64,000 nt of DNA, taken from the NCBI GenBank assembly GCA_030549495.1, contig JAUIRK010000928.1, positions 137,001 through 201,000 of the forward strand, read 5' to 3'. Of the stretch, positions 34,763-49,700 are shown in pieces. The notes beneath the pieces were generated by a model. That model had not been told where the DNA came from, did not search any database, and saw only the letters and a program-made list of their open reading frames with translations. The position numbers and the translations under genes were made by a program. Origin of the DNA: Nectonema munidae. Taxonomy: Eukaryota > Nematomorpha > Nectonematoida > Nectonematidae. How positions within the stretch are numbered: the stretch's first letter is position 1; the number at the start of each line of letters is the position of its first letter.

Positions 34763-37700
34763 TTATTGTTTTGGAGACTTTGAGATGCTGGCTGCTTTAA
34801 ATGAGGATAAGAAATATAAAAAATTTAGCTTCACTCTTTCAAGAACACCTTTTTCCATCTCTTCATCACTTTCAACAACTTTTTCCAATCTAAATAGACG
34901 TATATAACAAATGTGGCACTTTTAATTAGTAGGAACAAGTTACTCCGATAGTCGTACATTATTAATAAAACATAGATACTGGAGTGTTTCAAGGAGTGAA
35001 ATTCTTTACGCGCACCCTCGTTATACCCCCAAAAAATACGCTATGTAAAATGTAAGTTATTTGTTATCGTATTGATTGATTCAAAATTTTCACCAGGTAA
35101 TAAAAATATAATGGTAATGGTACCGTAGGGTTTTTTCATCGAAAAGGCACAATTGCGCCGCTTGTATCGATCTATGAGAAAGTTGGCTCGATGCGGGATC
35201 GAACTTAAGACCTTGAGTTATCGAAACCCAGTATCTAACCAACCTTACTCACGCCCAACAACAGTTACAAACAGTGAGGCAATGATGTCGACAAAATAAA
35301 TCTTCCATAATCTCAAGAGGTTGGACACGGGGGACAACCCCTTATAATTCTTACTCATTATCTTTTAAACTCACAATAATTTTATTTAGTATAGTCTTTC
35401 TAACCGTAAAAAGAAGGATAAAGACATTCACTACCCTATCATAATTTTATTCACTATAATCAATAACATATTGATACCATTTAGGATAAAATGTGCTCCA
35501 TGTATGATTTGATATAATAACAAAGGGGAGAAAGATCATTGTAGTTTAAGTATAGCTAGATTTTCCGGTGTGTTTAATTTGATACTGTTTATAATAAAGG
35601 TAAAAGTATCACAGGGCGTTTTCATCGAGAAGGCACAATTGCGCCGCTTGCATCGAACTATGGAGAAAGCAGGCTTGATGCGGGATCGAACCCAAGACCT
35701 TGAGTTATCGAATCCAGCATCTAATCAACCATACTCACGCGATACATTATCCTTTTTGATCTCAATTCACTATTTATCGCTAAAATATTGCTCATAAGAG
35801 AATGTTTCAAGATGAACTATTTCACCAGCTAGACTAAAATTTCTAAACCAATTTAGAAGTATATGACGAGTTCCTTAATAATTCTAAACACAGTCTCATC
35901 TACTAGTCTAAAGCTACAACTTAGACTTTATACCAATCTTAATTAAGTAAAATTAGATTTATACCTGGATTCAATGTTCCCACGCCTTAACTGCACACCG
36001 TATGTACAAACCCGCTAAGCGAAAAATTTATCTCGACACTTGTTATAAACTCAGCTTTCTACTTGGGCATTATTATGCCTTATCAAATTTTGCATTATAT
36101 ACGTAGTGGATGGATATAAGCTATACAAAGAATAGGGGTTTTAAAGAATTAAGACAAAACAAAGTTAAATTCAAAAAGTAATTCATTGGTTACAACCCAA
36201 ATGTCTCTTAAGCAAATTGTTCTAGTCAAACTGTCCTGTCACGACTAACATATTTCAGAGCAAAAAAAATACATTTAATACTGGCTCCAGTGTCATGCAA
36301 AGACAAAACAAAGTCAGTCAAACTTCCCAAACATTTATTTTTTTGATGGCAAAAAACTATTAAAATAATAAATTTAATTGTAAATATCAAAAAAAAAATT
36401 TCATAATCAATTTTTTTTGTATTGATTAGCACTTTGAAGAGCAGAATTTTTAAGACAAAAAGTCTGTTTTCTTTTTGAATTCAATTGTATATTTTTAAAG
36501 CTTCCAATTTTTTGCAACACTAATCCTCAAACGATTAAGTAAATAATTTAATTAGCTATTTAATTTTCTTGCAAAAATTGATTTAATATATGATTTTATT
36601 TATGGATTATATTGCGTGTATCTTTGCAGGACCGTAGACAGGAAGGATCTAAACGGGACGGGCTGCGGTATGGTTACCGTATTTTCACACTATCAAAACG
36701 GGAGAAAAGGGGTATTGAAAAACGTTGAGAACAAAATTTTGTATTTCTTACAAAAAAAAATAATAAATATTAAAGATACTTTGAAAGTAAAAGATGAGTT
36801 TTTATATATATAAAAAAGAGAGATAAGCAATCACACGTGGAGCTGAAATTTTTCAAACTCCTTTTTTGACATATAGGATTCGTAAATTGAAAATCGGGAT
36901 TTTTGGCAATCATCCGGGATTCCGTTGTTAAGCGGAGGCAAAACCAGGACAATCCCAGAAAACCGAGACATCTGGCAACCCTAGGCTATATTGAATTTCG
37001 TAAATTTTTGAAATCAAAAATAACTATGATAGAATTTAGAAAATATTTACATCAAATTAGAATTGTTTTGCCAATTTACACTAATCATAGCACATGCTTC
37101 TTTCTTCTATAAGAGTTCTAAAATTTGAAATGGGCTTTAATTAAAACGATACGCTTACCTGCTTGAAGTCAAGTTCATGATGCTTCCAAATAAGAGAGCT
37201 AGCAGAGTACAGGACATGCACAACACATTGAATGGCATACTGAAGTCTGGCGTTGGAAGGCGTAGCAAGATCGGAGGCGTGTACATCTTCACGTGAGGCC
37301 CCTTTCTTTAAAAAAAAAGTTGAAAAGGTACTTATGTGATTGCTGGAAGAAGAGACATTCAATAATTATTTGAATCTAGAAATCAGAAAAAGATTAACTG
37401 ACCCAAATAGTTATTTTTGCTACCAAATTCAGGATATGAAAGTGAAATATTTCATTTTTTAACAATTTTAGCATAAATTTTAAAAACACTAATAATATTT
37501 TGAAAGTATAAATCATTATTAATATATAAAATTCAGAAAAACAATATGTATAAAAAATTTCTTTATAAAAAAATAGATTAGACATGTATCAGAAATCTTC
37601 TAAATAAAAAGTTCATATGAAATATAAACATATGTTTTTTCTGTTTCTCAAACAGCCCCTTTGACTGATACTTTATCGGGTTATTATAATTTTAAATTCT

Positions 37701-40700
37701 ATAAAATATATGTGTAAACTTCGATACTAACAGATTGCGATTGGAATGAAGGGAACATAATATAAGCATTTTGTGTAAGATGAAATGACAACAAACGCGC
37801 GCTTTTGATAATGACAGAAACAAGATTACCTGGTCTTCGTTTTTATACTCAATGAGTGTTGGTAGTTTTGCTATCTCGTCACATTTAAAAATCTTTCGAA
37901 AGTCCAATTGAGAAAGTGTATTGCAACCTCGATCGCGAAGGAGCTGTCTAATGGCTAACACCCATATATGCATAGAAATTCAAGATGCCTGTAGATTTTG
38001 TTTCATAAAATTATTTTATTGATCAAAAAAAGCAAATTCTATTTTTTTGATAATAACTTGAAATTTATAATAATAAACTAACAAAAGGATCTAAGGTAAA
38101 AATTCTATTTAATATCAATGAAAACCGGCATTATTTTGAAAGTATTAGTGTGAATAATCTTCGATGATATTTTACTTAAAACATAAATTATTACTTGAAC
38201 ACGTATACATTTCACTCAAGTTTGGTTTTCGCCGGTTTGAGTTGATGCTGATGGATCGATTTAAGTGGCTTTTATTTCTTTCAGAAAAATTGAATTTTAG
38301 CGATATCAGAAAGTTTGGCTCAATTAGCTCATTTGGTAGTTATAGGTAAATTAAACTTCTAATAATTCTAGGGTTAAAGAATCATGAGTAGTGGCGGTTT
38401 TAAAGGGGGGGGGGGGGGGCATGGCCCCCAGTTTTTTGGCTAGACCCCATGTTAGCCCCTCCACATCAAATGCCTATTTTACTGGATTTAAAATTTACTC
38501 GAAACTTTTTATAATTTAATTTTTTTGAGTGGGTTTTGCATCCAGGGGAAGAAATATCTCCCTTATCTGGGCGGCTGAATCTTAGACCAAGAGCACTCTT
38601 AACCTGTTATCGACCACAGTCGACATATGTCGACTTTACAAAAATGTGAATCGTCTGCGTTTATTAATGCTTTTTAATACAAATCTTCTGCTTTACATTA
38701 GATATCGTCTGATTATTCTTGTCGTTAACGGGTTAAGGCGATTTTCATTAATTGGAATAATTCAAAGAAAAAAAAGTAAAACATGTATTTGATAAATTGC
38801 AAAGTTTATAAAAAAAATTATCGATTTAAAAAGTTGGCCCTTGTTTAGCCCCCTCACTTTTGAAAATCTAGAACCGCCACTGATCATGAGATCGATTTAA
38901 ATTCTCTAATTTTAAATCCAGTAAAACTCACCTTAGGAATCTTTACATTGTTAAAATAAGCAAAAGTCGATTTTCGGCGAAAATTTGGGTACGTTTATTG
39001 TGAGTTCACACAAGATTGAAAAAAAATAAAAGTAAGGTTACTTTTCATGGCTACCATTAATTTGATAAAAGATGAGAGAAGGTGGCAAGAAAAATGCGTG
39101 GCTGGGATCAGGCGGGTACTCGTGCCATGCCAGAAGGGTGTAATGAAATGAAAGGCTAAACTCCACTCGTTCCAAAGGAAAAAGCGAGAAGGAAAGCTCC
39201 AATTGGCCTGCTTTCTCACGTGACTTGCTTGGAGTATACGCCAGTGTGTAATCTTATTTCATAAGGATATATACGTGTTGGCATGTGGTTAATAATCTTA
39301 TATCAAAATGAAAACAGCCCACTGCATCACTCATCTTCACCTTCAAAGAGCAAAATTGTAATGATAAACATTCAAAGCAGTAACCATTATTATACTGGAT
39401 TTTGATATTTAATAAAAAACTAACAGTAACATTTTTATTCATATGAAAACAAATTTTCGAGCACTATGATCACCAACAAATCTTTCTGACACTATCAATA
39501 AAATGAATGAGCAGAAGTCATGCTCCATACGTGATAGTCCACCTACTCATTCATTTTCTTGATAAAATTCTTTAGTTCTGTTGGTAGAAAATGAATTTTT
39601 ACTTTTGTTTTATCTATAATCGTTATCTATATTATACATTTAAAAAGATTTGGTATTTTTTGTTTTGGAAAGAGTACGCAAACTCTTTGATGTGATTGGA
39701 TAAAAACTACATCAAGAGAAGGTAAAAAATATTGTACAGAGGTTATGCATATGTAATTAACAGGAGTAGTGAACAATGTACTTATTGGAGATGCAACAAA
39801 AGAAAAGAATGCAATGCATCCTTGAAGACAATAAATGGCAGAATAGAACAACTTTCGACAGAACACAATCACCCTCCATGTCCTGAAAGAGAAGGTCAGA
39901 TGAAAACAATTGATTTAATTGATAACTGAGCAAGCAAAGTCATGTGATGAATGCGCATCTTCTGTTCAATCGTCCATTTTTCGCTAGGTGCAGCAGGTTC
40001 TCTACGAAAAAAAGAAACACTAGCACGAATGCTACGTAGACAAAGAAATGCACCAAAAGGAGAGTTGTTGACAGAAGAGTTAAAATTAACATTTAGAGGA
40101 GAAAGCTTCTTAGCACACGAAGACCATGCCTTAGAATTATGTTTTTTATCACTTCAAAGAACTAAGATTTGCTCCAGAAAAAGTCACGTTACTTTCGCGA
40201 CCAAACTTTTGATTCGGCTCCAGAAGGTTTTCAACTTTATACGATACATGTGATTTTGGCTAGTCAAAAAACGATTCCATTGGTGTATTGTGATACAAAG
40301 TATTTAATCTTTTCTCAAAGGCAAAAGAAATTTGAATGCAAAATGTCTTACGGTAGACTTTGAAAAAGGTGCAATAAATTCCATTCAAAAAAACTTTCCT
40401 CAAAGTAATTGAGTGTTTCTTTCACTTGTCAGTGCATTTGGTGAAAATTTTGCATGGCAATTGTCCTGAAAATACACGTGTACTTAAATCCCTTCAAGCA
40501 ATGCTTTCGTACTAGCAAGAGATGTAAGTACCACTTTCGATAGAATTGTATCCCCTCTTGATGATAACACAGATCAGTATATATCAAATTTTTTAACCTA
40601 TTCGAAACTACATAAATTGGAATGGTGTAATGTCGAAGAAGAAGAAACTTCATTTTTGCTCAAAAACTTTGGAATGTTTATGAACGAGTTCTGGAAAATC

Positions 40701-43700
40701 TGCCTCACACAATAAACTCAATGGAAGGTTGGCACAGGGTGTTTGATTTGCAATGAGCAAGCTGACAATGAACTTCTTATTGGGCACACCAACGCTGGCG
40801 TTACATCGCCATAAACAAAAAAGAAATACAAATGGATCAATGAATGCATGAATTTTTTTTTGGAAAAGTATTAATGTTGTTCTTTCTTTCAATATTTACA
40901 TGGCATAGCTCATACCTAATAGCATAGTAATTTTTTGGACTGGGAACACACTTTGTTTTCATAGGTTGTCGTCCAATAATTGCATAATAATTAAAAGAGA
41001 ATTGATTTGATTTATCAACAGTTTGATGGTGTAAGATATAACACTTGATTTGGATGCAGGAAGACGTCGATGCCGGAAGATTCATTGTTGTAAAGATCAG
41101 TGTTGTCTTGGAAAGTAAGCATTGGAGTGGAATAAGAAGAGTCGAAAGGGTGTGTGAATATATGAGATGAGAAATTGAGAGCGGTTGGTAGGAAATGAGG
41201 TAGATGCAAATAAGGAGTTTGAAGCATTTGTAAGAAAATGGAAGAGGAAAATATGATCAGACTATGTTCGAAAGTATATTTCAAGGTACAAGGAAAATTA
41301 AAAGAATATATATATAAATAATATATCTATATACATTAACGATTTGAGAAAGTAAAAAAAAAGAATAAATAAAGAGGGACTGAATTTGAATAGCGAAAGA
41401 TATTAGGGGGAAGAAGATAGAAAAATAATAGTAAAATAAATATGTTTGTTGAAAAGATGATAGGAAATAAAGAGAATAATCATCCAGCGTCAGAGGGATA
41501 GTATTGGAATGCACTATGGTGGTATAAAAAGAGAATTATTCACTAAAGTTGGAAAGAAAAAAGAAAAACAAAACAAAATTATCATTAATAGATTTTAAAA
41601 GAATAAATTGGAGTAAATTAAATTTGCAGAGTCAAACAGTACATTTAGGGATTATCTTAAGCGTATTCTTTTAAGTCAGGCTTTCCCAACCTATAATACA
41701 TCTTGGCCCACAGTGGGCAAGTTTTTGTTATGACCCACCAAAATATATCTGAATATTTTTTGATTATTTTCTTCTCAATTTTGCATGGGCATCCCAACTA
41801 CAATCCCTTTTATAAATATTTCGAAGACTCAGTAACACAAAACACATTAAATCAATCCCACACACATACATAAATACACAGACACATAAGCGGGTCTGAA
41901 AATATAAACACAGAGATTTAGACGTAGACCGAAGCCTTCAGATGTATACACCACATACATACACACACAAAATGGCATGTACTACGAATGATCAGTGTTA
42001 TGATACGCCAATCGTAAAGCAAGGGTAATTATAATGGACTTAGTTTAAAAATTAAGAAGTAAAATGTACTTCTTAACAAATATTACAAAAGTATAACTAT
42101 TTTCAACATAGTAAAATATCTTTTTTGTAAAATTTCTTCAAAACTTTAAATAATTATTTTATGATATATGGGTGCTTCTAAGGTTCATAGATATGTATTG
42201 GGTAATAATCACCAGTAAAACATTAATATAAATCACGGATTATTATTAGTAGCATGAAAAATAGATCGGCAAGTAAACATCTCGAGTTGAGCAGAACGCT
42301 AAGTTTAACTAGGATTTTACTGCACTCATTTTTAGTGAATTATGAAAAATGGAACAGAGTACAAATTTAACATCAATTAGGCAAGAGAATACAGTCTTGA
42401 TCAACAATTTGGAAGCACAGTCACATTCGGGACACTTATTTTTAAAGATTTCGCAGTATTGCTAAACGTCTGTATTTTGAACAACGCTTGTAAAAGATCC
42501 ATTATAACGAAATATTGGCAAAAATGTAATTGTTCTGATATTACGATTGCAGACAGCGACAGTGAATTGATTACAATTAAAGGGGGATTAATTTTCTTAC
42601 TATCTTTCTCCACATTTCCATTCCATGAGAGAGTGTGGATGTAGATCTTCAAATACCAGGGAATTGCTTGCAAACAAGTAACGTTGATAATGGAGTCTGG
42701 TAAATGGTTGTGAAAAGTCATGATCAAGACACCTGAATAACTTCCCACGCCTATTCCAACAAAGAATGCAGGAATAAAAAGAATATTTTTAATTCAAATT
42801 GATTCCAAATCCTTATTACTTGAATCAAAATTAATGTAATTTTTTTTTTAAATTTTTGTTCCTTATAAATCTCAATTAAAATCTGCCTTGGGATCTAGAA
42901 AGATATCCATTGTGGATTAGGCCCTTTTTAACTTAAAGGCGGGATAAGAAAATTCTTATCGTCGGAGTTTTGGCACAGAATATTTCCGCGTGAGACACTT
43001 TAAGACAGTAATGCTAACGATTTAAGTTAAAACCCAGTTAAGCACGACATTTTCGAAGAGTCACTAAAGGAGAATAGAAGGGAAGGTAGTGGGAAACTGA
43101 GAAGATTGAAAGAAACTTTAATAAAAGTCGGCTTAAGAGATAAAGATACGAGCGAAAGAATAAAGTGGAGGAATAGCGGAAAATGTGTAGGCAAAGGAAA
43201 AGCCAATTTAAAGTCTAGAAGATGCAAATAGGGCTGACGATTGCGAACAAAAACATCGACTCATTTTATTCATACTTTATGAAGACTATGTGTTAGCTGG
43301 AACTTGACTTTACAAATACTTTTATTTATTGACACGAGAAATTAATCCAAGCGTTAAATAAGGTAAAGACTAGAGGTACTTATCATTCTGTTGCAGTCAG
43401 CATTGTGTTGTCGACGTTGACTTCAAACAAGTTATTAAATGCCTCCGACTAAACGATCCCACACACCTGATTATAAAAATAAAATAATGGAATTTAACAC
43501 TGAAAAGTGGATCGTAAATTTCAATTTATATGAAAGCTCAAAATAAAATCTTTGAACAAGTTATGCACCAATGAATAAAGTTTATTTTTCTTTTCCTTCT
43601 GCCCAAATTATATAATGTTGGAAAAATTTTTTAACTGAAAATTTAATTTATTTATAGCCCATAAATCGTATATATTTTAAGTTTGATATCATAAAAAAAT

Positions 43701-46700
43701 TGAAAATTCCGCTCAAGGATAATAATTCATGGCACTTTTTTTGTATGTAAGTATAGCTAAATTTATGTGTATACTTTTTATGTGCAGAGTTGTACTATAT
43801 GCGTTGAATCCCTTTTTAAGTTTTCTATTTAAGGCTAATTTCTGTTAACCTGAAAAATAGTATACATTTGGATGCATACAGTAGCTGTTCCACTAATAAA
43901 AAAATTTTCAATCCAACCCCATATTCAGAACACACACATCACTTGTAAATATACCATGAACTGCTTCCAGTGTCGTGTATCCAGAAAATTATTTTAGGAG
44001 GTTTTTAGTTAAATGTTAGTACGAAATTTGAAGATAATCTGTATTAAAACAATACAAACAAATATAGGAACTGAAATCGTTGATAAAGATTTGAATAGTG
44101 CTTCCATCAAATTCAAGAAATAAGTAAGCCTAATTTCTCCCTGATTTTCTCCTGGCGTGAAAACGTCAAAGCTACAAAATTTTATACACTATTACATACG
44201 AATGCTAAAATTTTAAGTTAACCACGTTGTTTTAATAAAAGTTTGTTATCTTTCTCTTCTAAGTAAGCCTAAAAGATTCAATCGCTATTTTAAAATAAAT
44301 GTTCTACAGATACAGCTAAAGAATTTGAGAACAACGTTGTCTTTTACATATTCGTCTCTTCCATGCTTATTTCCAGGTATAGTGGTCCTTTTGTTTTATT
44401 TAATAAAATGAATTTTGGTATCATTAAAGGTTGTCCATTTTTTGTCTTGAGACCACACTTAGTGACACCATCATAAATACATGTGACTTTTTCTGCTACT
44501 ATCTTACAATTATGGGGATATTCAGTCATTTGATCCACATTAAAAGAGCATTAATGTGCAGAAAACTTAGAATTCAATACATTTTTAGCGAAGGATTTTA
44601 GCTTCAATCTACTAAACTTTAAATAGCAAACTTTTGTTTAAAACTTTTCAATTTTTTCAAATTAAATTCCTTCATTTAAATCGGAACTTACAAAACTCAA
44701 AAAAATTAAAAAAAATCTTTACAAGGAAAAAATTCTAAAAATTTTGAGATACAAATCATTGTTGAAGTACTACAAATCAAAAATATTATATAGCTACATG
44801 AACAGTTTTCAACTGATTGACCAAGCACATAGACAATATTATACAAATTTTTTATTTAAATTTAAGAACACCCATTTTTTCTTTTTGTTGTAAAGACTTT
44901 GTTAAAAAAATATTTATCCGTTTTGAGTCTAGAACCAACATTAAAAATTTTAATTTAATCGATAATACTATAAATATTACAATGTTTCATTGTTCTTCCA
45001 TTTTTTATCAAGAACTACTCATAACCGTTTACTCTTTCCAAATTCTATGGTTTTGATGAAATTTGCCGTGAAATCGAGAAGCTTCCTTTTCCTATAATAT
45101 CTAACGTTCTTTTCACATTAATGATTAATTCATCCTTATCTTCTAGAATTTTTCCAACTCTCTGAAAGATGCTAAAATATTACCTGTCCTAAGAAAAACT
45201 ACAATGTTATAGAAATTGACCGTCAAATTCCAGTTGTTTTCACCTTTAAAAATAATTTGAGATTACTGTTTTAAACGAAATGACATCAAGTATAAAAAAT
45301 TCTATCTAATAATATAATCGAATTATATTTTCTAATAATTAACATTGGAATACCTAACTGTCTAGTCTAGGAAGGTCTACAGAAATGGCTATACATAATT
45401 TACTTCATGAATGGTCAAGTTGTAAACAGAACTCTGCTGCTAGTTATACTTTTCTGGATTATTCTAAAACATTTTACAGTGTTGAATGTCAATCATTTTC
45501 TAAATCTTTAGAAATTGTATAAATTAGGTTTCAGAACTACATTCTTTAATTTTTTTGAAATCGTTTTTTCCCTTCAATTTTAAATTTAGTTTCTTCTTTC
45601 ATTTTGCTTCCTTTCTTGCTTCTTGCTTTTCTTACTAGTACTACTGTTAAAGCAGAGCAATACATAAATTTATTTAATTAACAAAACTTAAAAGAAAGAA
45701 TTTGGTCATGTTCTTTTTGTGTTCTCCCAACTGTAAGGAAGTGCTCCAATGTAGTTTGCGCTTAAAATGGTGCTGTTATATTTGTCAAGGCATTGGTGAA
45801 TCTTTGATGGAAGTTCTTGATAAATATTACTCTCTTACTATTCGTTGGAATTGTAAAGCATTTACTGACTCTAATAATAATTCTCCAAACTCGAAAATAA
45901 CCGACTCCAATTTCCAATCTCTCAGTGAAAAACTAGATAGAAGAGAAAGCAAGCTAAACACAGATAATTTAAAATTTAATAAGATTAATCATCAAGATGA
46001 GAACCTACAAATAAGCGATTCTAAGCTAATCAAAAAGAATAATGACTTTTTGGTAGTAAATTGTAAAAAATCTACTCACTCCAGTGAACTGAAAATGGTA
46101 AAAATCTTTGACAATAAATGACCATGCGGGGTTTTAAATTTACAATGTATCAAAGGAAATACAGTCTCATATATTAATAAGGGTAAAATATGCTAGATAA
46201 TTTAAATACACTTGATGTAGATTTTAATATTGATTTTGTTTTCTATTTAAATTGATAAATTTACTAAAAAAAGGAGTATGTTTAGTCCCATTTCACATTC
46301 TAATAAGTTTTCAATTTTTCATTTGAACTGTTAGAAGCTTATCAAATATTTTTCTTTGAAGTTAAAACATTTTCCAATGATATCGGAATTCCGAATATTG
46401 ATGTTTTTACCTTAACAGAAATTTAGAGTCGAGGGGATAATTGTAAACATACACGGATTTAACTTGATAACGCAAAAACGAATTGTAAAGGGGGTGGTGC
46501 TTACGTTTACTAAAAAAATACATTCAAGCATGAAGTAGTGCGCTTTGAACATTTTGAAGTTAGCTCATTTGAGTATATGTTCTTAAAAGGTTTCTGTTCT
46601 GTAGAAATAAAAATTTCGCTTTTATATAGAACTCCTAGTTCCAATTCTTTACTCGAACGAATTAATGCTACTATCAATGATAAAATATTCCTTACAGGTG

Positions 46701-49700
46701 ATTTTAATATAAATCTAAGTAAAAGAAATGAACATAACGGATATCGAAGTAGGTTTATTAGCACCTTGTTTGAAGCAAATTTTCACCCGAATATTCTGGG
46801 TATGACCAGAATCAGTAAATCTAGCTGTAGCTTGATAGATAATATTTTCACAAACTTCCATCATAGAACATGTTTTTCAGGCAATATTACCGTAGATATA
46901 TCAGATCACTTACCTAACTTATTTTTTATCATGTTTTCTCTCCTATTTCTCCACACGAAGTTAGTGGTAGTTATTAGAAATTACGTGTTTTTAATAATAG
47001 TTCATCAATCCTAATCTTTGCATCACTAATTATTATGAAACTCTGATTAATAAAGTTTTAAGCATCTTGGATGAGTGTTTTCCACTTGTTTCCAAATATA
47101 GTAAGACCTCTGGAGAGAAAAACAAATGCTTTAATTCTGAGCTAGAAAAATTAAAAAAAGACAAATGCAAATTATACAAAAAAAAACTTTGAAAAACAAT
47201 AATCCCTTAACATGGAATTAGTACACTCAAGCTAGGAACAAATATAATAGGAGTGTCAAGCAAACAAAACAAAACTTTCACAACTCCAAGTTTGCCATAA
47301 TGGAAAACTAAGGAACTTGGAGGCTAATTAATATTTTAGGCAACTCAAATAAATCAATTATAAGCTTCGACAGTGATGAGCTCAATTCACATTTTGTTAA
47401 TGTCTCTAGAACGTATGCTTCAAGTGAAAACTTCTGTTTGTATCCTACTCCTAAAATCGGGAAATCCTTTTTTTTCAAGGAAATTGCACTGAAGGAAACT
47501 TTGATTGTAGCAAGTTCACTTAGGCCAAAAGTTTCTTATGGATGGGATTCTATCTCTAACAAAATAGGACTTATCTTAATTAATTTCATTTCCCATACTC
47601 TTTATACTTTGTTCAATAAAATATTTGAAGAAGAACATTATCCTGAAAGTCGGAAAATTGCAAAAGTAACACCTATTTACAAATCAGGTTGCAAAAATGA
47701 TATTAATAATTACAGACCCATTAGCGTACTTACTTTTATATCGGAAATTTAAAAAATTATCTACAATAATCGTAGAGAGATTTCATTGAGATTTAATATT
47801 TTGAAGAAAAGACAGCTAACAAATTCTTCAACAGGTCTAGCAATTGAATCTATGGTAAACGAAATTCTTAAAGCTTGGTATCAACGTTATGAAACCAGTG
47901 GAATATTTGTTGATTTTTCGAAAGCCTTCGATAGAATAAAGCATAGAATTTCGGTTGAGAAGCTGCATAACTATGGGTTTAGAGGCAAGTTCCTCAATTT
48001 ACTCAAAAGTTTTTTATCTGATAGGAAACAATATGTAATTTCGAATGGCCGGTCTTCTGATCTTATTTATATGAATTCTGGTATGCCGCAAGGCTCTATC
48101 TTAGCACCCTTATTTTTCATGTTGTATATAAACGATATTTTGGAATTGAAAAATGACATTATGTTTCTGTATACAGATAATGATTGCGTGATTTTATACG
48201 AAATCAAATATTTATCTTCAAATTATAATGTTGTTAATGATTTCTTAAGTAACTTCTATCATTGGGCCTCAACAAACTCTTTTGATATAAACGCTTTCAA
48301 ATGCCATTATATTGTTTTTTTCTAAAAAAAAAAGTAAAAAATCTTAGCATTCCTTTCAAACTTGGGGATAATACTATTAGCAAATTGAATCATCATAGGC
48401 ATCTTGGAATAATAAAATTGATTCACGTGTTAATTTTGTTCAACATTTTAATTACGACATAAAAGAAATATCATTTGCATTAGGAAGGTTGTATAAAAAA
48501 CAGAAATTTTTCAATGCCAAAACAAAACTTTTAATTTTCGATTCATTCATTCAATCCAGACTTTCTTATTGCAATTTCATTTGGGGCACCGCAAGTCTTA
48601 CCAAACTTTCCATTCTCCAAAAAAAGCAAAATAAGGCTATCAAGTTGATAGAAAAAGGCACCTAACTGAAATCAGAAAGAAATATAATATCTTTAATTTA
48701 GAACAAATTAAAAAGCAGTAATTAGCAGATTTTGCTTATAAGAGCATAAATTTGAACAATGAATTTAGTTTCAGTTATATCAAAAGTAGTCATTTTTTCC
48801 AATATAATAGTTGTTTTTGTCATAACATAAGAAAAATAAGATGTAAACTACCTGTTTATAAGAAATGCTTCCTAATAAAGAGTATTGATTCTTGGAATTC
48901 CATCCCTCCCTGCATAAGATGCATTAAGAACATTAAGAGATTTAAAAAAAGGTACAAAAAAACCTTTTTAAGTTGTAATTTTATGTTAAATTCAAGTTTT
49001 TCGTCTTTCTCCTTTATTATTTCAGATAAAAATGTTTTCCCTGGCATCGTTTCATTTTACTTACAAAGAAAGAATATGGATTCTCTTCAAAGGACGAAAC
49101 CCAGTTCGTTTCCTAAATGTTCCTGCAATTTACTCTCAGATCAATTATTTGAAAATAATTTTTCCCTGTTTAAATGCTTTACTTCTTTCATGTCTTTTAT
49201 GCCCTTCATTATTGTGCTTTTTCATCTTCAATCCTGAGTGACAATAACCAAACGGTTCCGTTGCTCACGATAAATCTTACTTCAATAAATTACTCGTATC
49301 CTTAAGGTCATCATATAAGAGCGGCTTTTTGGCCTTATGAAAACCTTGCTGCTAGCTATTTATAGTTTGTTACACATTGTATTATTTAATATGATGGCTT
49401 CTTCTTCTTCTTCTTCTTCTTCTTCTTCTTCTTCTTCTTCTTCTTCTTCTTCTTCTTCTTCTTCTTCTTCTTCTTCTTCTTCTTCTTCTTCTTCTTCTTC
49501 TTCTTCTTCTTCTTCTTCTTCTTCTTCTTCTTCTTCTTCTTCTTCTTCTTCTTCTTCTTCTTCTTCTTCTTCTTCTTCTTCTTCTTCTTCTTCTTCTTCT
49601 TCTTCTTCTTCTTCTTCTTCTTCTTCTTCTTCTTCTTCTTCTTCTTCTTCTTCTTCTTCTTCTTCTTCTTCTTCTTCTTCTTCTTCTTCTTCTTCTTCTT

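Noticed and set aside
37141-37362. Open frame on the minus strand as its own product
   Set aside because: The frame printed by simple translation is a shadow; the adjacent frame encodes the PIG-T membrane segment LPTPDFSMPFNVL with proper splice sites.
38995-39219. Open frame on the minus strand as its own product
   Set aside because: Another shadow; the PIG-T exon 39252-39055 (WHEYPPDPSHAFF) is in a different frame of the same bases.
41015-41514. Possible minus-strand exons between PIGT exons
   Set aside because: The translations are hydrophobic and low-complexity, do not fit PIG-T and have no convincing splice borders.
43027-43227. Minus-strand hydrophobic open frame as a PIGT exon
   Set aside because: It does not resemble any part of PIG-T; the plus strand carries a LINE C-terminal motif over the same bases.
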